A stretch of 64,000 bases of DNA from Ktedonobacter racemifer DSM 44963 (lineage in GTDB: Bacteria > Chloroflexota > Ktedonobacteria > Ktedonobacterales > Ktedonobacteraceae). The translations under genes were made by a program, and so were the position numbers. Below, one piece after another: positions 37,695 through 46,510 of this stretch; position 1 is the stretch's first letter, and each line of letters starts with the position of its first letter. The DNA lies in NCBI RefSeq assembly GCF_000178855.1, contig NZ_ADVG01000001.1, positions 3,261,481-3,325,480 of the forward strand, given 5' to 3'. The notes under the pieces were generated by a model, which saw nothing but the letters and a program-made list of their open reading frames with translations, had not been told where the DNA came from and made no database searches.

Positions 37695-38381
37695 GTGAAG
37701 GCACACACCGACGATACCGCCGCTCTCCGCTACCAACCTGACGACGAGGCGACCTGGCATGACCTTTATACCTGGCTTTTCCCACGCGTGGAAAAGTGGG
37801 TACGCAATGCCAGTGTCAATGCCTGGTATGGTCAACAGCGAGAAGTCTCTGAGGATATTACTCAAGAGGCGGTCTTACGCACCTTTCGTTACTGCCAGCG
37901 GGCCGTACACGGGGAAGTTCGTCCCATAGACTCTTTAAAATCGCTTGGTAAAACGATCGCTCAGAACTACTTCCGCGACCGGCGCAAGAAAGATTGGAAC
38001 CTGGTGCGCCCAGCCCAGGAGAGTGAGAACACTGAAGGTTTTCTGGAGGTATCATCTCCCCTGGAGCGCAGCGCCCCATCCCAGGTTGTTGACCCCTCCC
38101 AGGTCGCGGTTGACCGCGTGATGCTGACCACCGTCATTTCAATGGCGGCACGCATCCTGGTCAAATTTCCCCCTGGGCAACGTGCCGCCCTCCTCACTGA
38201 CCTGGCCAATATTACCGATTTTGGCGAGTATCCCACCCTGCTGGAGCAGGCGCTCGCCGAAGCGGGCATTGAACTCAAAGCCTATCAACATCCCCTTCCA
38301 ACCGAGCCAGGCGAAAAGAACCGCCACGCCGCGCTGCTCAGCATCGCCTATAAACGCCTGCGTCGCGAGGTAGCAGTGTAA
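37695..38381 (+). CDS. Sigma-70 family-like protein with atypical region 4, copy A
   Basis: A 228-residue protein. Residues about 15-110 match sigma-70 region 2 (WHDLYTWLFPRVEKWVRNA, DITQEAVLRTFRYCQ, SLGKTIAQNYFRDRRKK). The C-terminal ~85 residues start like region 4 (FPPGQRAALLTDLA) and end SIAYKRLRREV, but the helix-turn-helix between them is replaced by a stretch with EQALAEAGIELKAYQHPLP. The start GTG 37695 is chosen over ATG 37578, because AAGGAGGAAG lies 7 bases upstream and the length then matches copy B (227). It probably redirects RNA polymerase, but promoter -35 recognition must be unusual. Confidence 0.8.
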   Translation: MKAHTDDTAALRYQPDDEATWHDLYTWLFPRVEKWVRNASVNAWYGQQREVSEDITQEAVLRTFRYCQRAVHGEVRPIDSLKSLGKTIAQNYFRDRRKKDWNLVRPAQESENTEGFLEVSSPLERSAPSQVVDPSQVAVDRVMLTTVISMAARILVKFPPGQRAALLTDLANITDFGEYPTLLEQALAEAGIELKAYQHPLPTEPGEKNRHAALLSIAYKRLRREVAV

Positions 38382-38454
38382 TACATATGTGTGGGAAGAG
38401 AGGAGCCTGACAGCCGCGGCTGTCAGGCTCCTCTCTTCCCACACATATGTATTA
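38379..38454. repeat. Perfect 37-bp hairpin between the two modules
   Basis: The arms 38379-38415 and 38418-38454 are fully complementary (apex GACAGCC-GC-GGCTGTC). It lies exactly between the convergent ends of sigma-like copy A and kinase copy B. The left arm begins next to the sigma stop codon. It is likely to act as a shared transcript end. Confidence 0.92.
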
Positions 38455-38462
38455 TTGTGGCG

Positions 38463-39161
38463 TTATTTTGTTCCCACCACAGAAAGAGGAGCAACGTCTG
38501 AAACCAATTGCTCCATAAAGCGGTCAACGCGCTTTAACAGAGCGTCTAACGATCCCTCATTGCGACACATAATAATCTTCCCTGGATCAAGTGCAAAGTC
38601 CGACGCCAACTGCTCCAATACATATTCTTCGCAGTCTTTATGGTAATACGTCTGCATGATATAGTCCGAAACATAATGACAATCATCCACTGGCCGTTCA
38701 CCATCCATGGGGAAGGTAATACGCTGACGGATGCGACGCATACATGTCTCCAGGTCGGCTTCGACAAAAAAGAAATAGGCATCTTGCAAAAATGCTTTGT
38801 CAAAGTTTTTTAAAGCTTGTTGATAATTGTCACGAGCAAATTCAATGGTGATTAACTCATTTAAACTATGCTCATTTGCATAATCTACTCTTGTGTTCAA
38901 TATTTTCTTAATACTTTTTTCTAGAGTCATCAACGCCTCGTCCACCACAGCCATATCCAACACATCAAAGCCACAATATGCAGACTGTTGAAAACGACCT
39001 AGATGTTCTTTCTGATCGTTAAGGAACATCTCGTAGAGGATCTCATAATCTCTAACTCTCCTTGCCTCCCCCCCCATTCGGGAATACAATTCGTGCATAT
39101 GACGTACAGCTGTCGTCTTTCCACTACCTGGACGTCCTAAAACAAAGACTTTTGCAGCCAT
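38463..39161 (-). CDS. P-loop kinase-like protein, module copy B
   Basis: A 232-residue paralogue of the protein at 34107. Walker A is GRPGSGKTT (about 9-17), with DYEILYEMFLNDQ, LITIEFARDNYQQALKNFD and EADLETCMRRIRQRI, the last probably a lid with arginines. No membrane segment. It is encoded upstream-to-downstream after the MerR-GAF copy B on the same strand (126-base gap), so the two are probably cotranscribed. The substrate is unknown. ATG 39161 follows GGGAG at 10 bases. Confidence 0.8.
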   Translation of the reverse strand: MAAKVFVLGRPGSGKTTAVRHMHELYSRMGGEARRVRDYEILYEMFLNDQKEHLGRFQQSAYCGFDVLDMAVVDEALMTLEKSIKKILNTRVDYANEHSLNELITIEFARDNYQQALKNFDKAFLQDAYFFFVEADLETCMRRIRQRITFPMDGERPVDDCHYVSDYIMQTYYHKDCEEYVLEQLASDFALDPGKIIMCRNEGSLDALLKRVDRFMEQLVSDVAPLSVVGTK

Positions 39162-39287
39162 TTATATTTACTCCCAATAAATTCTCAAGACAAATAAAGA
39201 GGTGAAGGTAATATTCCTCCCTCAGAAAAGATTCACCCCCAGTGAATCATAGAACATCGAGTGTCAGTTCGTTTAGACGTACTCACA

Positions 39288-41438
39288 CTATTCGCTTTCT
39301 CCTAGTTGAGACCAGCGCGAATAGCCTGGAATCCCATTTTCAGCTTCGGGATTCCAGGCCATAACCACGTTGCCACCTTCGCCAATTCCCAGCTTTAACA
39401 CCGCATCCAGCGTCTGGCTGATCATGGCGCTTACCTCGGCGGCGGAGGAATATTCTTGCAGAAACTCGCTTAGTTTCGCCCGTGAGTACGAGGTCACGGC
39501 CAGGTGCGCACTTACTTCTGATATTACAAGTGCGCTATCGGCGGCCACGTGCTGGTGTACCGCGATGCTCCTGGCCAGGTTTACTTTGAATTGCCCGGCC
39601 TTTTCGCAGGCCTTTTCGCGCGAGTAGCCACGCAAAATCAAGTAAAAGCGGTCTGCGTACATATGATAAAGGTAGCATTGTGATGCCCTGGTTGTCAGCG
39701 GGGCGATTAACTCTTGAATACGCAAGCCTATAGCCCGGTCTAACAAGCGAATGGTGTGATCACCATATTTCCGCGCTAGCTTGATCTGGTTATCCATGTC
39801 AATAGCGATAAAGGAGACAACATCACTCCTGCCAGACTCTTCATTAGCAGACTCTTCCTCTTTTATATCCTCCTCCCATGCATGTGCGTCGGACACAAGT
39901 GCTTCTACATCACGCATAAAGTCATTTTCACAGCGGAACTCATTAAACAATGTATCCACAACATCAGGGGTATGTATAAGGCTTTTTAGATCATCAGTCG
40001 TACGTAGGCGGACATCATAGGTCGTGATGGCATTTTCAATAAAGCGCCCGACGATTCTCAGCAACTGCCGATCTGCGAGGGAAAAGGCCTCTACACTGTC
40101 TGAGACAACATAGAGGACAGCCAGCGGATCCCCATGCTCTCCGCCAATAGGGACCGCAACATTGGATTGAATCTCGCCCTCGACATCAATAAAGGCGCGC
40201 GTCCTTTCGCGCAAGGAGATATGAGGGCGATAGAGAATGCGTCCGCTCTGGTAGGCACGAATACCCACGCTTGTTCTTGATTTCTGCGGAATGAACTTGG
40301 ACTCTCCCACAATATAGGGACTCTCCTTACTATGAGCGCGTACAACAAGCGTGCGCTCCTGTAAGGGAACTTTCCCCGCGCTATTATCAGGCAAGAGGAT
40401 CACAGAAAACTTCCAGTGGTGCCGACCATTCGCAAACGTTCCCCCCATGCGCACAACCATATCTGTCAGGCCCTCTAGAATACTATCCTGGTAATAACCT
40501 ACCTTGCCCAGGTCCGCCGCGACCTCGCGATGGTCATGCCAACCGGGACCAAAACAGCGGCGCATAAATTCAACTTCTTCATATAAAGGTGCCAACATCC
40601 GCCTGATTGTTTGCACATAGGCCTCGTCTAGCGAGAGACGACGTGAACGCTTATCCGGACGGTCAAGCACAATCAAGGTGTGATAGATTGGTTTCTCAAG
40701 CAAACGCTCCTGGCGCATAATACCTAGTGGATACACACAATAATCGGTCTCATACTGGAATGAGGGATTGTGGGTCAGTAACGTATGCACTGTTCCACTA
40801 GTATCCAGCCAGCCAACCAGCGACTCGCCAAGACGAGATAGGTCATCAGTCGTTCGTACACCTACCTCAACGGGATCGCAAGCTAGCGGCAAGATCAAGC
40901 CAATAGCACACCCTGGCAAAAACTCGCTAATCAGCATCAAGGACATGCGCAAGGCCTGGGCGGCATAATAACGCCAGAACAGCAGAGACTTTTCACGAGC
41001 CAGGCGCCGATCAATAGAAAGCATGCCAACAGGGTCTTCGCTGATCGCTGGTACTGTCTCTGGCAACTGACGTCCCTGTCGCCCCTCTGGCAAGACCTCA
41101 TCCCAGATCTCGCCGATATCTTTGGGAATATCAGAGAGCGCAAAACGCGACTCCAGCAACTCCTGGATCACGGCTAGCTTATCCAGTTCCTCAAGAGGAT
41201 ACTGTCGCTGCCCCTTGCTCTCCCTGGTCCCCTTATTCTCCTTGGAGCGCATAGGATTGAGCATATGCTGGCTCTCCAGGTCACGCAATTTACTCTCGCT
41301 AAAGCCAGAGAGTTGCGCCGCCCGGCCAATGGTAACCGTGGCATCCGCCCGGCTGCGGTGTATATTTTCAAGAATACGCGCTTGCACTTCTTCATTGCGT
41401 AAATGCAGTTGAATACGCTGCCTGGTGTAGTCTTCCAT
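39288..41438 (-). CDS. MerR-HTH / GAF / degenerate GGDEF regulator, copy B
   Basis: A 716-residue paralogue of the product of 35069-37213, with the same domain order: MerR-type HTH (VTIGRAAQLSGFSESKLRDL), two GAF-like regions (SNVAVPIGGEHGDPLAVLYV) and a GGDEF-like C-terminus (FIAIDMDNQIKLARKYGD) whose signature reads YADRF. Both copies end with a conserved GEGGNVVMAWNP/GGNVVMSWDP stretch, so that region is under constraint. ATG 41438 is chosen: AGAGG lies 6 bases upstream and the N-terminus then aligns with copy A. The frame extends up to 41516 without a ribosome site. Confidence 0.85.
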   Translation of the reverse strand: MEDYTRQRIQLHLRNEEVQARILENIHRSRADATVTIGRAAQLSGFSESKLRDLESQHMLNPMRSKENKGTRESKGQRQYPLEELDKLAVIQELLESRFALSDIPKDIGEIWDEVLPEGRQGRQLPETVPAISEDPVGMLSIDRRLAREKSLLFWRYYAAQALRMSLMLISEFLPGCAIGLILPLACDPVEVGVRTTDDLSRLGESLVGWLDTSGTVHTLLTHNPSFQYETDYCVYPLGIMRQERLLEKPIYHTLIVLDRPDKRSRRLSLDEAYVQTIRRMLAPLYEEVEFMRRCFGPGWHDHREVAADLGKVGYYQDSILEGLTDMVVRMGGTFANGRHHWKFSVILLPDNSAGKVPLQERTLVVRAHSKESPYIVGESKFIPQKSRTSVGIRAYQSGRILYRPHISLRERTRAFIDVEGEIQSNVAVPIGGEHGDPLAVLYVVSDSVEAFSLADRQLLRIVGRFIENAITTYDVRLRTTDDLKSLIHTPDVVDTLFNEFRCENDFMRDVEALVSDAHAWEEDIKEEESANEESGRSDVVSFIAIDMDNQIKLARKYGDHTIRLLDRAIGLRIQELIAPLTTRASQCYLYHMYADRFYLILRGYSREKACEKAGQFKVNLARSIAVHQHVAADSALVISEVSAHLAVTSYSRAKLSEFLQEYSSAAEVSAMISQTLDAVLKLGIGEGGNVVMAWNPEAENGIPGYSRWSQLGESE

Positions 41439-41953
41439 AACCAACCTCTGGATCGTTTGCGTGTTTGCTATCACAGTAAATAAAGTTTTCTCAACTTCTC
41501 CACCTCTCACATGCACAAAACCTTATCTTCGCCTCGCTTGAGGCACAAAATATCTTCTCTATTCTTGATGTTTCTTGAGGCCAGATATTAAAAACATGTT
41601 AATCACTCTTTATAAACTAGATTGTACTCGCACATGCAAAACTTTTCAACAGCAATCCTACATAATTCCCACCAGACTTACCCTTTTCCTACAAATATTC
41701 TATCGCAAAGCAAAAAAACATATATATGTACTTAGAAATCTTGACTACTATATTCCATTTACTTATACTTAGCAATAAGAAAACTTAAGTAACCTTCTTC
41801 AATATTTTAAGTTTTCTCAAAACAAAAACATATTTTATAGCAAACAACCTTTTCTCATGTAAAACAAACGTAGTTTTGCAACAAATTTAGCGGCATTTCG
41901 CAAAAAACCTACGTCTTCATGACAAGATAAGCGCCTATGGAGGAGAACAAGCT
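41439..41953. promoter_or_regulatory. AT-rich divergent control region, copy B
   Basis: This very AT-rich gap lies between the divergent MerR-GAF copy B and sigma-like copy B genes. TTTTCTCAA occurs at 41486-41494 and 41812-41820, as in control region A. A 65-codon frame at 41575 is of low-complexity composition and is not called. I cannot single out a promoter. Confidence 0.4.
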
Positions 41954-42637
41954 ATGACAAAACAAGTAAACTTCCCTTCTCTTGAGGAACTTGCTCTTGC
42001 TCATGAGCAAAGCTGGAGCAGACTGTACGACTTCTTACGGCCCTCAGTCACGTTCTTTGTGTATATGTATGCCGTACCAGCGTGGCATGGTCAGGAGAAT
42101 GACCTGGTCGAAGACGTATTACAGGAGACAGCCATTCGCATCTATCGCCAGATCCAACTGGCACAGGCGTCAGATGCAACGCCCATCCTGCACCTGGAAT
42201 CCTTCTGCAAGACCATCGCGCGCAACTATTGCCGTGATCTCAGGCGCAAGGAGAAGCGCCTGGAGCACTTCCCTGAGGGAGACTATTCCTTTGAAATCTA
42301 CATTCTTGAAGAAGTGAAGGACGATCCCGTCGAAGCCATCTTTGAGGCTCTGTTCGCACGCCCTGTCATTTTCGCCTCGGCCACGCTGATAGCCTCGTTC
42401 CCAGAGAAACAGCGCCAGGCCCTGCTCATTGACCTGGCCCAGAAAAATGACTTCGACGCGCTCATGCCCTCGCCGCTTGAGGAGGCCCTGAGCAGAGTCA
42501 ACATCAATCTTCGCGCCTATCGAGACAAGCAGCCTGGCGAACAGGCGGACAAAGCACGCCATAGTTCCCTGGTGAGCATCGCCTACAAGCGACTGCGGAA
42601 CGAATTCTTTCAGCAGTATGCACATCTCGTAGCATAA
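41954..42637 (+). CDS. Sigma-70 family-like protein with atypical region 4, copy B
   Basis: A 227-residue paralogue of the product of 37695. Region 2 is visible (WSRLYDFLRPSVTFFVYMY, DLVEDVLQETAIRIYRQIQ, SFCKTIARNYCRDLRRKEK). The C-terminal part begins FPEKQRQALLIDLA and ends SLVSIAYKRLRNEF. As in copy A, the helix-turn-helix of region 4 is replaced, here by LEEALSRVNINLRAYRDKQP. The matching replacement in both copies shows it is an inherited feature and not damage. ATG 41954 has GGAGGAG at 8 bases. Confidence 0.8.
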   Translation: MTKQVNFPSLEELALAHEQSWSRLYDFLRPSVTFFVYMYAVPAWHGQENDLVEDVLQETAIRIYRQIQLAQASDATPILHLESFCKTIARNYCRDLRRKEKRLEHFPEGDYSFEIYILEEVKDDPVEAIFEALFARPVIFASATLIASFPEKQRQALLIDLAQKNDFDALMPSPLEEALSRVNINLRAYRDKQPGEQADKARHSSLVSIAYKRLRNEFFQQYAHLVA

Positions 42638-42790
42638 ACAGTCTCTCCTTAGTAGTAAGATTGGCTTTTGTATATTCTGCTTCTCCGACCGTCCATATAA
42701 GTGATAGTTGTGCTCATAGCTCCAGAAAGCGTACACATTGTAGGTAGCATTCCGGCTCATGGCTCACCTGCCGAAACGGAGGCACTGCAT

Positions 42791-42898
42791 ATGCAAGAAT
42801 TACTGCTAAGCACGCAAATGTTCGTCATCTTGATCTTACTGGCGTTCATTGCTGGACTTGTGACCGGAATCGTGCTGAGCCGGCCTATTATGCGCTAG
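42791..42898 (+). CDS. 35-residue single-span membrane protein
   Basis: ATG 42791 with ACGGAGG 8 bases upstream opens a 35-codon frame with one hydrophobic helix (MFVILILLAFIAGLVTGIVL) and a basic end. The frame extends up to GTG 42701, but that start has no ribosome site. The family is unknown. It lies between sigma-like copy B and the ABC exporter and could be a small regulator of either. Confidence 0.55.
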   Translation: MQELLLSTQMFVILILLAFIAGLVTGIVLSRPIMR

Positions 42899-42929
42899 CA
42901 TATACAATGCTCTAGCAATAGAGAAGTTC

Positions 42930-42964
42930 GAGACCTGGAGTACAGGAATGTTACTCCAGGTCTC
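42930..42964 (+). terminator. 13-bp hairpin after the small membrane protein
   Basis: GAGACCTGGAGTA (42930-42942) pairs with TACTCCAGGTCTC (42952-42964) with a 9-nt loop. No T-run follows. It lies 32 bases after the small gene's stop codon. Confidence 0.45.
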
Positions 42965-43135
42965 AAACTTTGCAGCCAGCCTGTCAAAAAGAACAGGGGA
43001 AAACCGTTTGCTCGACCAGTGTATCTTGCTCAGCAATCTGTTACACTTACATATACTCTTATTCTTAACGAAAAACACACAGGAGAGGCACACAAGACGT
43101 CTCTCATACAACACTACCTACCTGGAGAAATGCAT

Positions 43136-45091
43136 ATGGGTGTACATGGAATGCGTGGTGGGCATGGGGGAGGCATGGCTGATTATGTAGAGGAACAAAA
43201 GAGACGTGGTCGTAAAACAGATGCGCACACCGTGCGTCGCGTTATAGAAGCCTTCAAACCTTATAAGTTTCAGGTCTTCCTGGTCCTTACGGCAATCCTG
43301 GCAACGACGCTGCTGGGATTGATCAATCCTCTGCTCATTCAACGCATCTTTGACGATGCTATCGGAAAAGGCAATCTCTCTCTCCTCATCATCTATGTCA
43401 TTATTATGTTTATTACGCCGATCATCTCAGGCTTTATCGGCGTATGGCAGTCATACCTCAACAACACAATCGGGCAGAGCGTCATGCGTGACTTCCGCAA
43501 CAGGCTCTATACCCATCTTCAAAGCATGTCGCTGAGCTTCTTCACCAACACGCGCACTGGTGAGATTCAGTCACGCCTCTCCAACGACGTTGGGGGCGTG
43601 CAGGGCGTGGTCACGAATACGGCGACGAGCATTGTCTCCAACATATCGACGGCTCTCAGTACTATAATCGCGATGTTTATCATCAGTCCCTTGCTCACCC
43701 TGGTCTCCCTGGGCCTGCTCCCACTCTTCCTCTGGTTTACCTATCGCGTCGGCAATGTCCGTCGCGCGACCAGCAAAGAGACGCAGAAGAGCATGGCCTC
43801 GTTAACCGCGATGATGCAGGAGACGCTCTCAGTGAGCGGCATCCTCCTGATGAAAACCTTTGGTCGCCAGGAGCATGCTCGCGATCAATTTGAGCAGGAG
43901 AACCAGAATCTGGCCAACCTGGAGGTTCGCCAGCAGTTGATTGGGCGCTGGTTCTTTATGTTTATTGGCACCTTTTTCTCCGTCATCCCAGCCATTGTCT
44001 ACCTGATCGCGGGTGCGCAAATCATCAATCACGCGCCTATATTCGGCGGCTATATGACGCTGGGTACTATCGTAACGTTTACTACGCTTCAGAGCCGTAT
44101 CTTCTTCCCCATCGGTCAGCTCCTGAGTGTGCAGGTAGATATTCAGGGCGCGCTGGCACTCTTTGATCGCATCTTTGAATATCTGGATATGCCTATTGAG
44201 ATCAAAGATAAGCCCAACGCCCTCATGTTACAGCCAGACCAAGTTCGTGGCGAGGTGGCCTTTGATCACGTCGCCTTTGCCTACAAGCGTGACAGCTCTT
44301 ACTCGGTATTGAAGGATGAGGCACCAAAAGATGAGCAGGAGGCTGAGAGACTGGCGATTGTAAAGAGTGAGGATGAGGAACTGCGTCCCGCCCTGAAGAA
44401 CGTCTCCTTCACGATCCAACCAGGACAGCTAGCCGCTCTCGTAGGTCCCAGCGGCGCGGGAAAAACTACCATGACCTATATGGTGCCTCGCCTGTACGAG
44501 GTAGATAGCGGCACCATCTCCATTGACGGGCATGATGTTAAGGATCTCACCCTTACATCGCTTGGCGAACTGATAGGCATGGTCACGCAGGAAACCTACC
44601 TCTTCCATGCCTCGATTCGTGAAAATCTGCTCTACGCGCGCCAGGACGCGACCGACGAGGAGATGATCGCAGCAGCCAAGGCGGCGGCAATTCATGAGCG
44701 CATCACTGAACTGGAAGATGGCTATGACACGGTCGTAGGCGAGCGTGGCTACAAGCTTTCAGGCGGAGAGAAGCAACGTATCGCGATCGCGCGCGTCATC
44801 CTCAAGAATCCCCGCATCCTGATCCTGGATGAGGCCACCAGCGCCCTCGATACCCATTCAGAGCGTCTCATTCAGGCAGCCCTGGAACCCCTGATGAAGG
44901 GACGCACCACGCTGGCCATCGCCCATCGCCTCTCCACTATCCTGGCCGCAGATGTCATTCTTGTGGTCAACAAAGGCGAGATCGTCGAGCGCGGCACGCA
45001 CCAGGAACTCCTCGAGCTTGGCGGCCTCTACGCCCGCCTCTACCAGGAACAATTTTCACAGGTTGCGCTCGAAGAGATCAGCGCCGACTAA
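43136..45091 (+). CDS. ABC exporter, fused permease-ATPase (MsbA/BmrA type)
   Basis: A 651-residue half-transporter. After a Gly/His-rich start (MGVHGMRGGHGGGMADYVEE) come six membrane helices (about 45-340) and an ATPase domain with Walker A GPSGAGKT, signature LSGGEKQR, Walker B ILILDEATSALD and the H-loop AIAHRLST. It would work as a homodimer exporting lipids, drugs or peptides. A charged insertion of about 30 residues (KDEAPKDEQEAERLAIVKSE) sits near the start of the ATPase domain, after the A-loop Tyr region. ATG 43136 is chosen since GGAGA is 8 bases upstream; ATG 43130 is too close. A bidirectional terminator follows. Confidence 0.93.
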   Translation: MGVHGMRGGHGGGMADYVEEQKRRGRKTDAHTVRRVIEAFKPYKFQVFLVLTAILATTLLGLINPLLIQRIFDDAIGKGNLSLLIIYVIIMFITPIISGFIGVWQSYLNNTIGQSVMRDFRNRLYTHLQSMSLSFFTNTRTGEIQSRLSNDVGGVQGVVTNTATSIVSNISTALSTIIAMFIISPLLTLVSLGLLPLFLWFTYRVGNVRRATSKETQKSMASLTAMMQETLSVSGILLMKTFGRQEHARDQFEQENQNLANLEVRQQLIGRWFFMFIGTFFSVIPAIVYLIAGAQIINHAPIFGGYMTLGTIVTFTTLQSRIFFPIGQLLSVQVDIQGALALFDRIFEYLDMPIEIKDKPNALMLQPDQVRGEVAFDHVAFAYKRDSSYSVLKDEAPKDEQEAERLAIVKSEDEELRPALKNVSFTIQPGQLAALVGPSGAGKTTMTYMVPRLYEVDSGTISIDGHDVKDLTLTSLGELIGMVTQETYLFHASIRENLLYARQDATDEEMIAAAKAAAIHERITELEDGYDTVVGERGYKLSGGEKQRIAIARVILKNPRILILDEATSALDTHSERLIQAALEPLMKGRTTLAIAHRLSTILAADVILVVNKGEIVERGTHQELLELGGLYARLYQEQFSQVALEEISAD

Positions 45092-45104
45092 GATCTCATA
45101 GACA

Positions 45105-45150
45105 CAATAAAAAGGTGTGGCAGAGTTATTCTTGCCACACCTTTTTATTG
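45105..45150. terminator. Bidirectional intrinsic terminator
   Basis: An 18-bp perfect stem (45105-45122 with 45133-45150) has A-rich and T-rich ends (AATAAAAAGG ... CCTTTTTATT). It works for either strand and ends the ABC exporter gene. Confidence 0.9.
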
Positions 45151-45403
45151 TTCTGACCAATTCCTAAGTATTAAATATGCTTTAGCTTTTTCTATTTACT
45201 ATCTCAGCGAAGAATAAAACGCTGGTCAAACGTGCATCTCATAACATACCACAATATTTCATTTTTACTTTATACTGATCATTACGTTTTATTCATTTAG
45301 ATTGGTTAAATAGACCCAAAATATTTGGCCATCTTTGTAGAACTAAAACAAATCGACACAATCCAAAGCATCAAACGCTGAATAAGAGAGGAGAATACAA
45401 CAT

Positions 45404-45829
45404 ATGAGTGAAGCTCTACCCAAAGAAGAACTCCTTGATGATCAATACCTTGCAATCTGGCAAGGAGAACAAAATTACCTTCGAACACGCTGGAGTGTTT
45501 CCACATTTTTCATGAGTATCAGCTTTGCCATTTTAGGGCTGTCATTCCAAAACGCACTATTGCCCTCCCAAGTATTGGCTATGCGGATTGCGGGGCTACT
45601 GATTTATTGGTTTTCTTATCTCCTTCATATGCAACTATATAAACATACAGTTTCCCTACGGAAGTATCTCCTTGAATTAGAAAAAAACCAAAAGACCCAA
45701 TTTGTACTACAAGGAAGGGTAGGGCGAAATCCTAGCAGAAATCCCTACTATACCGCCAACAATTTATTGCTTTGGTTTGGATTACTATACACCATCGGCA
45801 TCATAGCACTCTTCCTTTTCAAAATCTAA
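45404..45829 (+). CDS. Small membrane protein, unknown function
   Basis: A 141-residue protein with three hydrophobic segments (about 30-50, 56-76 and 118-139) and a charged loop between the second and third (KYLLELEKNQKTQ). I recognise no family. Its DNA is clearly more AT-rich than neighbouring genes, and so is the upstream gap 45151-45403, which suggests acquired DNA. ATG 45404 follows AGAGGAG at 10-11 bases. No partner gene is evident. Confidence 0.7.
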   Translation: MSEALPKEELLDDQYLAIWQGEQNYLRTRWSVSTFFMSISFAILGLSFQNALLPSQVLAMRIAGLLIYWFSYLLHMQLYKHTVSLRKYLLELEKNQKTQFVLQGRVGRNPSRNPYYTANNLLLWFGLLYTIGIIALFLFKI

Positions 45830-45902
45830 AATGTAATTCTTTGCCAGAAGCTTTATGCTCAAGGCATAGTAGCGCAATTAATGTCACCTGATAGGCTGTC
45901 AT

Positions 45903-45951
45903 AAAAAAGGGAAGAGAAGCATAAATGAATACATTTCTTGCTTCTCTTCCC
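45903..45951 (-). terminator. Intrinsic terminator of the RNHCP gene
   Basis: A 12-bp stem (45909-45920 with 45940-45951) is followed on the minus strand by a run of six T (45903-45908). It lies 14 bases beyond the stop of the gene at 45965. Confidence 0.8.
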
Positions 45952-45964
45952 AAGAAGTTTATAC

Positions 45965-46510
45965 CTAGCCTGCGTCAGAGACGTCCCATTCGGCACGCTC
46001 AAGTTCGTGCTGCTCCTCCAGCCAGGCCTCAACCTCGCGGGCTTTGAGGTCTCGGCTCGTGCGGGGTGGAACCATGGGCAGTTCCAGCATCAGCTCGTAA
46101 TCGTCATCGGCGGCGACGCGGTTAAAACGCTCGAAGCCACAGCCCAAACAACGATGCACGATCACATCCTCGCCCCGTGTACGCTGAAAGCGCCCAACCG
46201 GCTCCATAGAGGAGCCACAGGTGCTCAAGCGATCACCAGATTGCCGGTCATCGACGTGGCGCGAGTGTAAGCAAAAGGGACAATGGTTGCGGTGATGTCC
46301 GCCACTGGGCAATGGACATACGAAGCGCCGACAATGCCGACATTTAAAGACCTCTTCCTCAGTGTTGTAGCGTGGCCTGGCGCTCTTTCCCCGACCGCTG
46401 GGGCGAAAATCTTCTGCATCTACACCGTCATATGCATCCAGGATACCAAATTCGTTGAAGCGCAAAGGCTGTTTGTGACTCTTTACTGCGCGCGACATGC
46501 GTTTTCGCAA
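45965..46510 (-). CDS. RNHCP-domain protein
   Basis: A 181-residue protein with a Cys-rich core (about 55-140): FKCRHCRRFVCP, HHRNHCPFCLHSRHVD, STCGSSMEPVG and HRCLGCGFERFNRVAADD. This is the RNHCP domain, named for its conserved motif and probably zinc-binding; its function is not established. Stand-alone RNHCP proteins are usually near 100 residues; here basic N-terminal and acidic C-terminal extensions are added. TTG 46510 is preferred (AAGAGG at 7 bases); ATG 46498 is in frame downstream. Confidence 0.85.
   Translation of the reverse strand: MRKRMSRAVKSHKQPLRFNEFGILDAYDGVDAEDFRPSGRGKSARPRYNTEEEVFKCRHCRRFVCPLPSGGHHRNHCPFCLHSRHVDDRQSGDRLSTCGSSMEPVGRFQRTRGEDVIVHRCLGCGFERFNRVAADDDYELMLELPMVPPRTSRDLKAREVEAWLEEQHELERAEWDVSDAG

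Noticed and set aside
41575..41772. 65-codon frame in control region B
   Set aside because: Low-complexity AT-rich DNA, no ribosome site.
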